NCBI RefSeq assembly: GCF_002564465.1
Contig: NZ_NUUX01000006.1
Location: 124,001 to 188,000 of the forward strand
Source of the DNA: Bacillus sp. AFS088145
Lineage (GTDB): Bacteria; Bacillota; Bacilli; Bacillales; Bacillaceae_G
Reading direction: 5' to 3'
DNA length: 64,000 bases
Part shown: piece by piece, positions 1-8,410 of the stretch
Layout: each line of letters begins with the position of its first letter
Position numbering within the stretch: the first letter of the stretch is position 1
Made by a program: the position numbers and the translations under genes
The notes under the pieces: generated by a model
Told to the model about the DNA's origin: nothing
Database searches by the model: none
What the model saw: only the letters and a program-made list of their open reading frames with translations

Positions 1-493
1 TGTTGACAAATATAAAGATACTTGGAAGGCGCTTGAAAAATTATACAAAGACGGTCGTGTCCGTGCAATTGGTGTAAGTAACTTTCAAATTCACCATTTA
101 CAAGACTTAATGAGTGACTGCGACATTAAACCAATGGTTAACCAAGTAGAGTTTCATCCACACTTAACTCAAAAAGAGCTATTAGCTTTCTGTAAAAATG
201 AAGGGATCCAAATGGAAGCATGGTCACCTTTAAAACAAGGTCAGCTTCTAGAGGAACCAGTGTTAACAAAGATTGCTCATAAATATAATAAATCAGTAGC
301 ACAAGTCATCTTAAGATGGGACTTACAAAATGATGTAGTAACAATTCCAAAATCAATCAAAGAAAACCGTATCATCGAAAACGCAAATATTTTTGACTTT
401 GAATTAACACAAGAAGACATGGAAAACATAGATGCTTTAAACCAAGATAGTCGAGCAGGTTCACATCCTGATACGATGAGAGTTGGGTTTTAA
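1..493 (+). CDS. yvgN: Aldo/keto reductase, C-terminal part (5' end outside window)
   Basis: NADPH-dependent reductase of small aldehydes and ketones, probably of the glyoxal/methylglyoxal reductase group. The frame is open from base 2 with no start, so the N-terminal part, including the catalytic Asp/Tyr/Lys region, lies upstream. Visible family motifs are RAIGVSNF, VNQVEFHPH, WSPLKQGQLL and the phosphate-binding IPKS near the C-terminus. The sequence reads very like remembered B. subtilis YvgN, hence the symbol. Two hairpins with T-tracts follow, so it ends a transcript. Family certain; exact substrate inferred. Confidence 0.93.
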   Translation, partial: VDKYKDTWKALEKLYKDGRVRAIGVSNFQIHHLQDLMSDCDIKPMVNQVEFHPHLTQKELLAFCKNEGIQMEAWSPLKQGQLLEEPVLTKIAHKYNKSVAQVILRWDLQNDVVTIPKSIKENRIIENANIFDFELTQEDMENIDALNQDSRAGSHPDTMRVGF

Positions 494-505
494 GTCAGTT
501 ATTTT

Positions 506-541
506 AGGGGAGTCTCGTTTGAGATTTCCCTGTTTTATTTT
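506..541 (+). terminator. Rho-independent terminator after the aldo/keto reductase
   Basis: An 11-bp stem (506-516 with 521-531, two G-U pairs) and a 4-base loop are followed by a T-rich tail. It lies 13 bases past the reductase stop. Confidence 0.8.
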
Positions 542-581
542 AGGCAATGAATAAGTCCAGAATTGTGATAGTAGAAAAACT

Positions 582-609
582 AAGAGCCAAATAATTGGCT
601 CTTTTTATC
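582..609 (+). terminator. Second rho-independent terminator
   Basis: AAGAGCCAA pairs with TTGGCTCTT around an ATAA loop and runs straight into T5. It is a back-up terminator, or the relic of a lost short gene between 541 and 580. Confidence 0.8.
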
Positions 610-727
610 TATTAAGGAAGAATAGTGCTACATAAAATACCCTACTATTGAAGGAATTAATGTTTTACTCAAAATGGTACAATTATTTTAATAACAATAC
701 TGTATTTATCACTTTTAGAGGTTAACT

Positions 728-1297
728 ATGAAAATTAAATTATTGTACTATGCTCCATTTTTATTAACTGTAGGAATAGCTATTTGCTATGGCATACCTG
801 AAACTCTATCATTTGTTGCTGGATGGTTATTTATTTCAATATTTTATGTTGGACTCCCAATTTTAGTTTTCTGTTTACCATATTTTCTTTATTTTTTATT
901 GATGGGAAAATACTTGAAAAAAACAGTTAGGTATTCTTTTCAAGCAGTTCTTAGAACAATCGGGTTGTTAGGGATCTTTTTAATAGTTTCGCTTTATATT
1001 TACGAGCCAATCGAAAATATAATCTATTTTACAAATGAAACAAAAACTGAATTAACGAAGCGCTCGCTAGTTTTATTCGAAGAAAGAATGAAAACAAAAG
1101 GAAAAGTAGTATGGATTCATCAAACAAGTAAAATGGATGGATGGGCAGATGTTGAAGTTAGTGGCCTAGTAGAAGGTAGGGGATTAGAAATCGATATTGA
1201 ACCTATTAATAAAGATATTAATCGAAGCATAGATTTTTATTATCTATATAAGGACGGAAAATGGAGAATTGAAAGAACTGAAGCACTAGTAAATTAA
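728..1297 (+). CDS. Membrane-anchored protein of unknown function (189 aa)
   Basis: No family recognised. The first ~100 residues hold about three hydrophobic segments (roughly 5-25, 35-60, 75-100). A soluble, charged C-terminal half of ~85 residues follows, with GRGLEIDIEP and FYYLYKDGKWRIER near the end, the look of a small exposed alpha+beta domain. The start ATG has AGAGG upstream (716-720). It stands alone between terminators, and the hairpin at 1308-1356 serves both it and the convergent gene. Confidence 0.75.
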   Translation: MKIKLLYYAPFLLTVGIAICYGIPETLSFVAGWLFISIFYVGLPILVFCLPYFLYFLLMGKYLKKTVRYSFQAVLRTIGLLGIFLIVSLYIYEPIENIIYFTNETKTELTKRSLVLFEERMKTKGKVVWIHQTSKMDGWADVEVSGLVEGRGLEIDIEPINKDINRSIDFYYLYKDGKWRIERTEALVN

Positions 1298-1307
1298 ATA
1301 TTAAAAT

Positions 1308-1356
1308 AAAAAGCTTGTACCATTTATTACTTTGTAATCGTAGGTACAAGCTTTTT
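1308..1356. terminator. Bidirectional terminator between convergent genes
   Basis: AAAAAGCTTGTACC (1308-1321) pairs with GGTACAAGCTTTTT (1343-1356). An inner ATTAC/GTAAT hairpin lies at 1326-1338. A-tract and T-tract flanks make it work on both strands. Confidence 0.85.
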
Positions 1357-1371
1357 ACTGTTTCTATTAAA

Positions 1372-3078
1372 TCATTGCTGCTGAATATGTGGTTGTTCTT
1401 TTAAATGATCTGTCAGTTCATCTACAACAAATGCGAATTCATCGTAAGATACACATTCTAATGGGAATTCTAATGCTACTTTGTTTTGTTTGTTGTAAAT
1501 TGCAACAACTTGGGAACGTCGATCAAGAAGTCTTGTTTTCATGTTAGACTTTTGGATTGTTATTTTTTTTATGTCTTCTAGTAAAATCTGAGAGTGAGCA
1601 TCCTTTTCGGTATATCGGACAACATTGCCGACGATTTCGATTTTCTTTTTTACTAGTTTGGTTTTATAAATATGATATGAAACGATTAAAGCAGCAAGTA
1701 AAGTTGTTAAAGAAATGTATACTGGGTCCATTGTTGAGAATGCTTGATATCCTCTTAAAGCTAGTAGGAGGTACCATGCGTAGAACCACTTACTTATTTT
1801 TGGCTTACCTTCATAATGTACAAGTGAAGCATCTTCTTCTTTTTCATTCGCTCTTTTGTCCATAAATAGTTGTACATGTTCTTCGATTGATTTCTCATTG
1901 AACTGTCCATCTTCTAAATAAGTACCTTCCCACATATGGACAGAATCGTTGTCTTCCTCAAGAGCGTAAGCACCTACCCATGCTGGCATGACTTGATCAT
2001 CATGTGAAACGGAAGCTAAATAATACCGGATTGGTTGATTATATGAGTTTTCAATATCAAGTTGTTTGATTAACTCGATTGTTTCAGGGACAAAATCATG
2101 TTCTTGTACGATATGAAGAAACAAGTGACTTTTAGCAAAGTATTCTTGTTTTTTCTCTTTAATAGGGAATAAGTGTTCTTTACGAATTCTGAGTATTTCC
2201 CAATAAAAGTATTCTGTGGATTCTATATTTGTTGCACAGTCCAACAGTAGTTCTTCAGGTACGTCAACGTCACGTTGAAGAGCGGCAATAATTGCGTTAG
2301 TTCGAATAAACGGGTCAGTAAATGACATTGCTTCTTTTATAAAAGGTGTCATCTCATCATTAAAGTAATACTCCATTAAAGATAGATAAATCGCCATTAT
2401 TGAACGGATTTGTAAATATGTTTCTTTCCATGAGCCATACACAAACTTAATATCATAATCATTTTGATAAGACAGAAATTCATCTACTTGCTTTTGATAA
2501 TCCACTAATAACAATGGTGCGATGTATTTTGTTTTGAAACGGTCTAGATAATTTTTATCTAAACAGTATGACAACAATCGATAAAAAGTAGTTTTATATT
2601 CTTCCACTTCAAATAATTCAGTATGTTTTTCTAATAGTTTAATAATGATGCCAGGGTTGGCATATAGAACATCTAATGGTAAAACAACTTGTTTGTTTTG
2701 AATATCTTGTTCGATTAATTCCAAGATTGCTAGTTCATGCTCTTCTCCGTCAAAAGAGGTTATGTATCGAAATACTTCTTCTTTAGCAGCCTTACTATAT
2801 TCAGGGTAATATTTTATTAAGGCCTCTGTTAATTCTGGTATTTCAAAATCAGAGATGAATTTGATTAGATGGTAGCTAGGTTCATCCCAAACCTTAAATG
2901 ATGTTGGATATGGATAAGCGGCTTCTTTTGCTAACCATTCCAAAGTTAATAAATTAAATTGTAGATCATCTACTTCTGATAGTTCGATTAATTCAAAAAT
3001 TGCATCATGTCGAATTGTTGGATCTGTATGTTTTAATCCTTCGACGATGCGTTTCAGTTGTGATTTATAATTTGACAC
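1372..3078 (-). CDS. Large helical-repeat protein with two membrane segments and a small C-terminal domain (568 aa)
   Basis: No named family recognised. Residues ~1-420 are alpha-helical and acidic, with repeated helix pairs (for example DPTIRHDAIFELIEL near 20 and DPFIRTNAIIAALQRD near 255) typical of HEAT/armadillo scaffolds. Two hydrophobic segments follow around 430-470, then a ~95-residue soluble tail (KKIEIVGNVVRYTEKD, later ALEFPLECVSYDEFAFVVDEL) resembling membrane-tethered PH-like modules. The start has GGAGGAG 6-8 bases upstream. It is monocistronic and ends at a shared terminator. A membrane-associated scaffold role is inference from shape only. Confidence 0.8.
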   Translation of the reverse strand: MSNYKSQLKRIVEGLKHTDPTIRHDAIFELIELSEVDDLQFNLLTLEWLAKEAAYPYPTSFKVWDEPSYHLIKFISDFEIPELTEALIKYYPEYSKAAKEEVFRYITSFDGEEHELAILELIEQDIQNKQVVLPLDVLYANPGIIIKLLEKHTELFEVEEYKTTFYRLLSYCLDKNYLDRFKTKYIAPLLLVDYQKQVDEFLSYQNDYDIKFVYGSWKETYLQIRSIMAIYLSLMEYYFNDEMTPFIKEAMSFTDPFIRTNAIIAALQRDVDVPEELLLDCATNIESTEYFYWEILRIRKEHLFPIKEKKQEYFAKSHLFLHIVQEHDFVPETIELIKQLDIENSYNQPIRYYLASVSHDDQVMPAWVGAYALEEDNDSVHMWEGTYLEDGQFNEKSIEEHVQLFMDKRANEKEEDASLVHYEGKPKISKWFYAWYLLLALRGYQAFSTMDPVYISLTTLLAALIVSYHIYKTKLVKKKIEIVGNVVRYTEKDAHSQILLEDIKKITIQKSNMKTRLLDRRSQVVAIYNKQNKVALEFPLECVSYDEFAFVVDELTDHLKEQPHIQQQ

Positions 3079-3194
3079 AATACTCCTCCGATATCTAATT
3101 GTAAGTTTACATTTCTAACAATATTTTAATTTTATTGGAAATAGTTATAGATAGCCACTGTTAAATAGTAGAAAAATATACTAAGTTATAAAAT

Positions 3195-3243
3195 AAAAGC
3201 CTGTATCATTGATTATTTGATAATCGTGGATTCAGGCTTTTTG
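3195..3243 (-). terminator. Terminator for the small minus-strand gene
   Basis: AAAAGCCTG (3195-3203) pairs with CAGGCTTTT (3233-3241), with a nested GATTAT/ATAATC stem (3211-3225). The fold matches that of the 1308-1356 terminator and flanks the same gene. Confidence 0.8.
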
Positions 3244-3267
3244 TTTATTGAAGTTTTAAAATTGCTC

Positions 3268-3507
3268 CTATTTGCATCCAATACTATTTAATTTTTCCAT
3301 AAATCTTGCTGTTTGAATTTTACTTTGAGCTAAACGATCATGACGTTGTTTTCGAACTTCATCAATAACACTTTCTAGTGAATTATTTTTTGCAACAATA
3401 GTTCGATCACCAATGGTTAATGTTACAACACCAGTTGAGCTGTTTGCATAAATTTGAACTTTATTTTTATCACAATTATTTATTCTTCTATATTCCTCAA
3501 TCAACAT
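3268..3507 (-). CDS. Small conserved-looking hypothetical protein (79 aa)
   Basis: Short soluble protein of unknown role. It begins MLIEEYRRINNC, has a strand-rich middle (GVVTLTIGDRTIVA) and a basic helical end (DEVRKQRHDRLAQSKIQ). The ATG at 3507 is preferred over the GTG at 3516 because AAAGGTG lies six bases before the ATG, and the GTG is itself part of that site. It reads into a terminator at 3195-3243. Confidence 0.65.
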   Translation of the reverse strand: MLIEEYRRINNCDKNKVQIYANSSTGVVTLTIGDRTIVAKNNSLESVIDEVRKQRHDRLAQSKIQTARFMEKLNSIGCK

Positions 3508-3598
3508 GCAATTCACCTTTCTTATTATTGATGTCTATGAATATCTGGAGAACCGATTATTAATAGTTTAGTATACTGAAGTCTTAAATAGCGTGTTT

Positions 3599-3630
3599 AA
3601 GATTGTCTATTTATTGGACAATCTTTTTTT
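3599..3630 (+). terminator. Orphan plus-strand terminator
   Basis: AAGATTGTC (3599-3607) pairs with GACAATCTT (3617-3625), followed by T5. No intact plus-strand gene lies upstream, so it is probably left from a deleted gene. Confidence 0.7.
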
Positions 3631-3792
3631 ACTTTTCGAGTTAACCCTTCTTTATCCAACCAAGCAAGAGGCGACTACGATCAACCATTAACTTCTGATG
3701 AAAAGAAGCAAAAGTTTACTAATCTGGTTGGGGAGTTGAAGGGATTTTTTGGTAAGAATTTGAGCTATACTAAGTTGGAGACAGTACAATAA
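3631..3792 (+). pseudogene. 3' remnant of an unidentified gene
   Basis: This 312-base gap (3508-3829) holds an open frame without a start, ending at TAA 3790-3792. It reads plausibly as a protein C-terminus (YDQPLTSDEKKQKFTNLVG, then GFFGKNLSYTKLE). Composition is protein-like and charged but there is no ribosome site, and a terminator lies just upstream. I do not recognise the parent family. Probably a decayed gene tail. Confidence 0.35.
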
Positions 3793-3804
3793 TAGCTTAT
3801 AAAG

Positions 3805-3829
3805 AAAGGACGCATTTTGCGTCCTTTTA
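3805..3829 (-). terminator. Terminator of the LCP gene
   Basis: AAAGGACGCA pairs with TGCGTCCTTT around a TTT loop. T-tracts on both strands place it immediately after the stop of the minus-strand LCP gene. Confidence 0.8.
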
Positions 3830-4747
3830 TTAATTTAAAAACAGCTCCAAAGCCTCTTTGTTCTTTTCAGCATCTAACTCCAATACTTCACGGGCTTTTT
3901 CATTTCTTTTTGGTGTAAAAGCGTTGTTTATAGGTATTCTCAATGTCTCTACATCTTTGTCTTTACCCTTAACTATGTAATCAGAACTTATTTTTAATAG
4001 GTCCATTGAAGACATGTTGGTTTGTATGTATGATTGGATAACCCCCAACGTTTTCGGCAAACTTGCAATTCCTTTAATAGTAAGTACTTGGGATTTAATA
4101 GCTTGCAGCACTTTTTGTTGTCTAACAACTCGATCAAAATCACCTTTTGCATCATGTCTAAATCTTGCATACCCTAAAAGTTCTTTTCCATTTAATTGTT
4201 GAACCCCAGGTTTAAGACTGACTCCGATATTACTTTCCATCGGTTTCTCTACATTAATTGTTATTCCTTTTGGAGCAATCTCATCAATCATTTCTTCAAA
4301 ACCTTTGAAATCAATTATTGCATAATATTCAATTTCGATTCCAAAATTTTTTTGAATCGTTTGTCTTAGAAGTTCAACCCCTCCGAAAGAATAAGCTGCG
4401 TTAATCTTATGTTTTCCATATCCGGGAATAGGAACATAACTATCTCTCATAATTGAAACTAACTTTGTTTCGTGTTTTTTATCGTATTGTAAGATCATAA
4501 TTGAATCCGTTCTAGAGCTTCCACCTTTTTTACGAGCATCTTCTCCCAATAATAGGATGTTAGTTTTATTAGGTACTTTAGTAGAATTGAATTTTATATT
4601 TTTTTTATTAGCTTTTTGCTGGCTTATCTGAATTCCTTTTTTATATTGATAGAATCCATAACATAGTGTGCCTGATATTAGTATCACTAGGATTAAACTT
4701 AATTTAATTATAAGACTTTTCTTCTTTTTCTTAGGATTTCTATTCAT
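3830..4747 (-). CDS. LytR-CpsA-Psr (LCP) family cell-wall glycopolymer transferase (305 aa)
   Basis: Membrane-anchored enzyme that transfers undecaprenyl-linked teichoic acid or other anionic polymer onto peptidoglycan outside the cell. A lysine-rich cytoplasmic start is followed by one membrane segment (~11-31). The LCP core then shows LLLGEDAR, RTDSIMI, SIMRDSYVPIPG, KINAAYSFGG, YARFRHDAKGDFDRVVRQQ; the Arg/Asp residues of these motifs bind the pyrophosphate-lipid substrate in known members. Length is typical. GGAG precedes the ATG. It is monocistronic. Which of the TagT/U/V-type roles it has cannot be told. Confidence 0.93.
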   Translation of the reverse strand: MNRNPKKKKKSLIIKLSLILVILISGTLCYGFYQYKKGIQISQQKANKKNIKFNSTKVPNKTNILLLGEDARKKGGSSRTDSIMILQYDKKHETKLVSIMRDSYVPIPGYGKHKINAAYSFGGVELLRQTIQKNFGIEIEYYAIIDFKGFEEMIDEIAPKGITINVEKPMESNIGVSLKPGVQQLNGKELLGYARFRHDAKGDFDRVVRQQKVLQAIKSQVLTIKGIASLPKTLGVIQSYIQTNMSSMDLLKISSDYIVKGKDKDVETLRIPINNAFTPKRNEKAREVLELDAEKNKEALELFLN

Positions 4748-5082
4748 AGTTCTCCGTTACCTTACAGTTCCCTTCATTAAAGTTTAGAAAATAAGTTTTC
4801 ATTTAAGGAACCTCTTTTTTTTATTCTGAATTGATTAGAAAACCTTATCTATCAAATCGATCACCTCTTTATGTAATATATATTGTTTTTAATTATAGTA
4901 ATCTTGGGAATGAATTTAGTGGAATTTTTGTGAATGTTTTAGTAAAACGTTACAAATTTTTACTTTTAAAGGTACCTTTGTGAAGATTATATAAAAATAT
5001 AGGAATAATGCATGTTAATAGAATCATAGTTGTTAAATTTACATGGAGTTTCTATAGGAGTAAACGCGGCCGTAGATAAAAA

Positions 5083-5098
5083 TGTGAAATCGTTCACA
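5083..5098. promoter_or_regulatory. Fnr/Crp-type dyad, copy 1
   Basis: TGTGAAATCGTTCACA matches TGTGA-N6-TCACA, the consensus of Crp/Fnr-family regulators including Bacillus Fnr. The arms are identical in all three repeat copies while the centre varies. A possible -10 (TAAAAT, 5119-5124) would put the dyad centre near -41, the activating position. The regulator is not identified in the window. Confidence 0.5.
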
Positions 5099-5152
5099 AA
5101 AATGACACTGTATTTTAGTAAAATTTACCTTTTAAAATGCTAAGCTGATTTC

Positions 5153-5164
5153 GTAAACGTTTAC
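5153..5164. promoter_or_regulatory. GTAAACGTTTAC palindrome, copy 1
   Basis: Perfect 12-bp palindrome about 30 bases before the gene copy's ATG, conserved at the same place in copy 2 and with one change in copy 3. It looks like an operator in the transcribed leader. It is loosely cre-like, but the protein that binds it is unknown. Confidence 0.45.
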
Positions 5165-5195
5165 TAAAAATACTAGGAGATAATTAAGCTTAAAA

Positions 5196-5381
5196 ATGAA
5201 TAACGGAAAAATATTATTATTATTTACCTTTCATTTACTAGTTTTATTTACAGGTCAATTAATGTTCAATAAGAAAAGTAAATCATACCTAACTAATGAA
5301 GTTATAAGTAAGGCCATATCAAACAAATTTCTTTCTATTAATGGTCCATATAGTCTTGGAGTAGGAGAAGTTACGCCTTAA
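5196..5381 (+). pseudogene. Truncated copy 1 of the exported-protein gene at 10377
   Basis: The 61 codons align with the first ~66 residues of the intact protein at 10377-11213: a hydrophobic N-terminus, then KKSKSY, then INGPYSLGVGE against INGSYSLGVGE. The frame is lost at TAA 5379-5381, where intact-copy sequence (AATTTTAC) can still be followed briefly. The ATG lies 16 bases past GGAG, as in the intact copy. It is probably untranslated or yields a short membrane peptide. Confidence 0.75.
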
Positions 5382-5483
5382 ATTTTACGAAAAGGTTTAA
5401 ATGAATTATGGAAAATACTAGATGACAATAATGAAGTAGGTTTTTTAATAAAACAATCAATTTATGTATTTGGAGGAAATATC

Positions 5484-6011
5484 ATGAAAAAGAACACCAA
5501 AACAGGAATTACTTTAATTGCTACATCTTTAATTTTAGGAACAATTATTCCAACTATTTCTCAGGCTCAAGAATCTAATACTTTATCCCAAACAATAGAT
5601 GAGACAAACTTAGTTGATAATAGTAAACTAGCATTTAGTCCTTTAATAGATTCAAATTCTTTAATAAATATAAGTCCAAGAGCAATTGCCTCTCCTCCAG
5701 AAGGTAGTTCAAAATTTTCATACGCTACAACAATTAATTTCACTACAGGAAATCATACCGCTAAAGAGTTAGCTGGTACAATAGCTGCTGGATTAGCAGG
5801 TCTTTTTGTTCCGGGATATATGTCATCTACATTTGCTGGTTTTGCTCAACACATTATTTCAACATACGGCCCAGGTCCTAATCGATACGGAAAAGATGTT
5901 GTTCAATACTATTACTCTGGAAAAACAAGAGTTCTTAGGCACAATATATATATATACAGCGATTCAGCGCGTACAAAATTAATAAAATCTTACTGGACTG
6001 AAACAATTTAA
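5484..6011 (+). CDS. Secreted protein of unknown function (175 aa)
   Basis: A Sec signal peptide (lysines, then GITLIATSLILGTIIP, cleavage after SQA near residue 28) leads to a ~40-residue polar linker and a compact ~105-residue domain starting around APPEGSSKF. That domain has a Gly/Ala-rich helix (ELAGTIAAGLAGLFVPG) and a Tyr-rich strand region (YGKDVVQYYYSGKTRVLRHNIYIY). GGAGG lies 7 bases upstream. The signal peptide resembles that of the 11853 protein, but the mature parts do not match. It sits between repeat copies 1 and 2 next to a bacteriocin locus; an antibacterial or signalling role is speculation. Confidence 0.75.
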   Translation: MKKNTKTGITLIATSLILGTIIPTISQAQESNTLSQTIDETNLVDNSKLAFSPLIDSNSLINISPRAIASPPEGSSKFSYATTINFTTGNHTAKELAGTIAAGLAGLFVPGYMSSTFAGFAQHIISTYGPGPNRYGKDVVQYYYSGKTRVLRHNIYIYSDSARTKLIKSYWTETI

Positions 6012-6059
6012 AATAGCGGAGGTTAGCATCAAATTATTCAATGCTGACCTCCGTTATTT
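6011..6059. terminator. Strong bidirectional terminator
   Basis: A 19-bp stem (6011-6029 with 6041-6059, two G-U pairs) and an 11-base loop lie between two convergent genes. It overlaps the last codon of the minus-strand gene. Confidence 0.9.
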
Positions 6060-6321
6060 ACTTATTAACAAATATTGATATACAAATAAATAATACAAAA
6101 CTAAAAAAAATATATTGATAATTTCGTTTAGTTTTAGGCATTTTTATAAAAATAATTAAGTAACTTAAAAAAAATAAACATATTACAACTACATTTACGA
6201 TACTTTTCATCATAAAACGAGTATTTAACATAAGAAATAAAGACTGCATCCCCGATGAAATAGATAGTATTCTATAAAAAGTAAAAGCGTTCTGATCCTT
6301 TAGAAAAACATTCTCATCCAT
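6058..6321 (-). CDS. Small membrane protein (87 aa)
   Basis: About two to three membrane segments: one near the middle (SIVNVVVICLFFLSYLIIF) and one at the end (IFFSFVLFICISIFV), with a short Lys/Arg loop between. The ATG at 6321 is chosen over TTG 6330, which would sit only two bases from GGAG; from the ATG the spacing is about 12. Convergent with the secreted-protein gene. The size and location would suit a self-immunity protein, but nothing proves it. Confidence 0.6.
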   Translation of the reverse strand: MDENVFLKDQNAFTFYRILSISSGMQSLFLMLNTRFMMKSIVNVVVICLFFLSYLIIFIKMPKTKRNYQYIFFSFVLFICISIFVNK

Positions 6322-6640
6322 AGTCTTCAATTACTCCTTTTTTAGTCTAATCTACCAAAAAAAATAAAATTTTTCATTACTATATTTTGAATTGATTAGA
6401 AAACCTTATCTATCAAATCAATCACCTCTTTATGTACTATAATGTTTTTAATTATAGTAATCTTGGGAATGAATTTAGTGGAATTTTTGTGAATGTTTTA
6501 GTAAAACGTTACAAATTTTTACTTTTAAAAGTCCCTTTATGAAGATTAAATAAAAATATAGGAATAATGCATGTTAATGAATCATTGTTGTTAAATTTTC
6601 ATGTGGTTTCAATAGGAGTAAACACAGCCATAGATAAAAC

Positions 6641-6656
6641 TGTGAAATTCTTCACA
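6641..6656. promoter_or_regulatory. Fnr/Crp-type dyad, copy 2
   Basis: TGTGAAATTCTTCACA has the same arms as copies 1 and 3 with a different centre, so the arms have been conserved while the spacer drifted. Confidence 0.45.
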
Positions 6657-6710
6657 AAAATGACACTATATTTTAGTAAAATTTTCCTTTTAAAATGTTA
6701 AGCTAATTTC

Positions 6711-6722
6711 GTAAACGTTTAC
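6711..6722. promoter_or_regulatory. GTAAACGTTTAC palindrome, copy 2
   Basis: Same perfect palindrome as 5153-5164, at the equivalent place in the repeat. Confidence 0.4.
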
Positions 6723-6755
6723 TAAAAAATTAGGAGATATGATATGAAATAAAAC

Positions 6756-6810
6756 ATGAATGGGAATTACAGAAGAATAAATAGAAAAGACAATTGAGTA
6801 TAATAATTAA
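6756..6810 (+). pseudogene. Copy 2 of the 10377 gene with almost all of its coding region deleted
   Basis: After the start codon the sequence jumps to the 3' end of the intact gene. 6761-6810 matches the last ~17 codons and stop of 10377-11213 (GGGAATTACAGAAGAA and TATAATAATTAA are shared) with a few changes. It is an internal deletion of some 800 bases relative to the intact copy. Only the promoter and gene ends survive. Confidence 0.75.
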
Positions 6811-7094
6811 CCATTTTAGTTTAGGATATGACGTCATTCTACATTTAAGAAAATTTTTAACTGATTTTGTAAGGAAACTATAGTAAGGGGTATATATAGT
6901 ATACACCCGCAAAGCATTAACCCCACCGCATTCTCTTTAACAAGCAAGGTTCATTAACAGATGCAATTGTAACGGTAATTGTATTTCGATCTTGCTCATG
7001 TTAATGGTGAAGTTGATAACATAGTCTTTTACATATGGATTAATTTCACTAGCAGGGGTATTAGACTCTACCAATTAAAAAAGGGGGCATTATC
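6811..7094 (+). other. Leader region before the bacteriocin gene
   Basis: No supportable gene in these 284 bases; the short frames are broken by stops. An AT-rich stretch with TATATATAGTATA (6890-6902) could hold a -10 element. AAGGGGG 9-10 bases before ATG 7095 is the ribosome site of the bacteriocin gene. The bacteriocin promoter could also be the copy 2 module upstream, since no terminator is visible between. Confidence 0.4.
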
Positions 7095-7376
7095 ATGTCT
7101 TTATTGAGGAATAAAAAAACAATTTTTTATGTATTAGGAATGGCTGTATTGCTTTCAACTTTAACTATTTCTTTGCCACATCTTGCAGCTAACTTGGGTA
7201 TCTCGACTACAGTAGCTGGCAAAGTTATAACCATTATTGATACATTTAGTACTATTACAACGATCATTAGTCTAGTTGCGATTATTGTGGGATATGGAGT
7301 TATTTCAACTGCACTTGTTATTACCGCTAAAAAAATTATTTCAAAATATGGAAAAGGTTATGCAACTACTTGGTAA
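7095..7376 (+). CDS. Circular bacteriocin precursor, amylocyclin/uberolysin type (93 aa)
   Basis: Precursor of a head-to-tail cyclised antibacterial peptide. The predicted leader is 29 residues, ending SLPH. The predicted mature peptide is 64 residues, beginning LAANLGIST and ending YGKGYATTW, for a Leu1-Trp64 ring. It matches remembered amylocyclin (begins LASTLGIST, ends KKYAAAW, 64 residues) in length, helix pattern and conserved IID, STI, IISL and TAK segments. The core is hydrophobic with a cationic patch (AKKIISKYGK). The long leader is hydrophobic, like those of uberolysin and amylocyclin relatives. The four following genes are the expected maturation/export/immunity set. Confidence 0.92.
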   Translation: MSLLRNKKTIFYVLGMAVLLSTLTISLPHLAANLGISTTVAGKVITIIDTFSTITTIISLVAIIVGYGVISTALVITAKKIISKYGKGYATTW

Positions 7377-7396
7377 AAGTAGCTAAATAGAGATAT

Positions 7397-8410
7397 ATGT
7401 TAAAAGCTATTTTAAAGTTAAAAAGTGAAGAGGTTAAAACTATTTTTAATAGCTTGTTAATAAAATCTGAAATAAATAAATTATTAGTTAAATACATAGG
7501 GATAGTTTTACTATTCCTATGTATTTTTCTTATTATTTGTTATCCAGTTGAGCTATTGTATCTATTTAATAGATTTAATGTCTTTTTTATATCATTGGAT
7601 ATTAATATATTATTTTTGTTTACATTGGTGACAATGATTAGCGGGAACAAGAATATTATTTCAACCTTACAGTATGATTCCTATAAGTTTTACGGAGATA
7701 GATATTTATTTTTGTTTTTTTATTTAAAAGAGAAAATTATGGTATTTATTTGGATGATAATTGTCCTAATCTTTGTTTTTTTAAGCTACGTTTTCTCTTA
7801 CATTTCTTTAACTAGTTTTCTTATCTCACTTGTATCTATATTACTATTTATCACATTAAACATACTTTACCTTGTATATATAAAGAATAAAAATCAAAAG
7901 AACTTTATAAAAGTTTTAAAACTCATTTTATTATTATTTGCATTTGGGATGTTTCTTATATTCATTTCTTTTAATTGGTTAGGCTTTGGTCGTATACCTT
8001 TATACGCAGTGATAAATATTCCATTGTTTTATTTATGTGCCAATTTATTTATTTACTCAGAATTAATATATGCAAACGCTAACTACAGACAACTGTTTAT
8101 GCAATTCAAATATTTAAGAGTTCCTTTTATAAAGATTTATGAGAAAACAATTTTATACAAGAATACTTTCCATACTTTTATAGGCATGAATATTTTAATT
8201 ATTCTTTTTTTAATAAATAAAGGATTTTATTATATACACATTTTAACTTTTATAGTAGTAAATGCCTTCGCTTTTTATCTTTTATTACTATTTACATATA
8301 AAATAGTAATGTATGAATCATTTAAAGGACAAAAAAATTATTTCTTTTACTTTTTTTTCATGGAATTGTTTTTTTGTTTTATTGCATTTAACGTAATTTA
8401 CATTGGGTGA
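7397..8410 (+). CDS. Polytopic membrane protein of the circular bacteriocin cluster (B-type, 337 aa)
   Basis: Very hydrophobic, with about eight membrane segments and short basic loops. It occupies the position of the large membrane protein (B) found after the structural gene in uberolysin, garvicin ML and amylocyclin loci, thought to act in maturation/secretion with the ATPase. The ATG follows the precursor stop by 20 bases, with only a weak site (AGAG) upstream. Its stop overlaps the next start (GTGA). The role is inferred from position; primary sequence of this family is poorly conserved. Confidence 0.8.
   Translation: MLKAILKLKSEEVKTIFNSLLIKSEINKLLVKYIGIVLLFLCIFLIICYPVELLYLFNRFNVFFISLDINILFLFTLVTMISGNKNIISTLQYDSYKFYGDRYLFLFFYLKEKIMVFIWMIIVLIFVFLSYVFSYISLTSFLISLVSILLFITLNILYLVYIKNKNQKNFIKVLKLILLLFAFGMFLIFISFNWLGFGRIPLYAVINIPLFYLCANLFIYSELIYANANYRQLFMQFKYLRVPFIKIYEKTILYKNTFHTFIGMNILIILFLINKGFYYIHILTFIVVNAFAFYLLLLFTYKIVMYESFKGQKNYFFYFFFMELFFCFIAFNVIYIG

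Larger units (their letters stand above)
4827..5195 (+). repeat. Promoter-module repeat, copy 1
   Basis: About 370 bases are nearly identical to 6388-6755, beginning TGAATTGATTAGAAAACC and running to the start codon of a downstream gene copy. The last ~110 bases are also recognisable at 10263-10376. All three copies precede versions of one exported-protein gene, so this is a duplicated promoter and 5' leader, not an insertion sequence; no terminal inverted repeats or transposase are visible. It fills the otherwise empty 4748-5195 gap. Confidence 0.85.
6388..6755 (+). repeat. Promoter-module repeat, copy 2
   Basis: Near-identical to 4827-5195 with a few substitutions and small indels. It ends at ATG 6756 of the deleted gene copy. 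Both regulatory dyads are preserved. Confidence 0.85.

Noticed and set aside
6730-6912. Minus-strand 60-codon frame
   Set aside because: No ribosome site; it lies across the deleted copy 2 gene and the bacteriocin leader.
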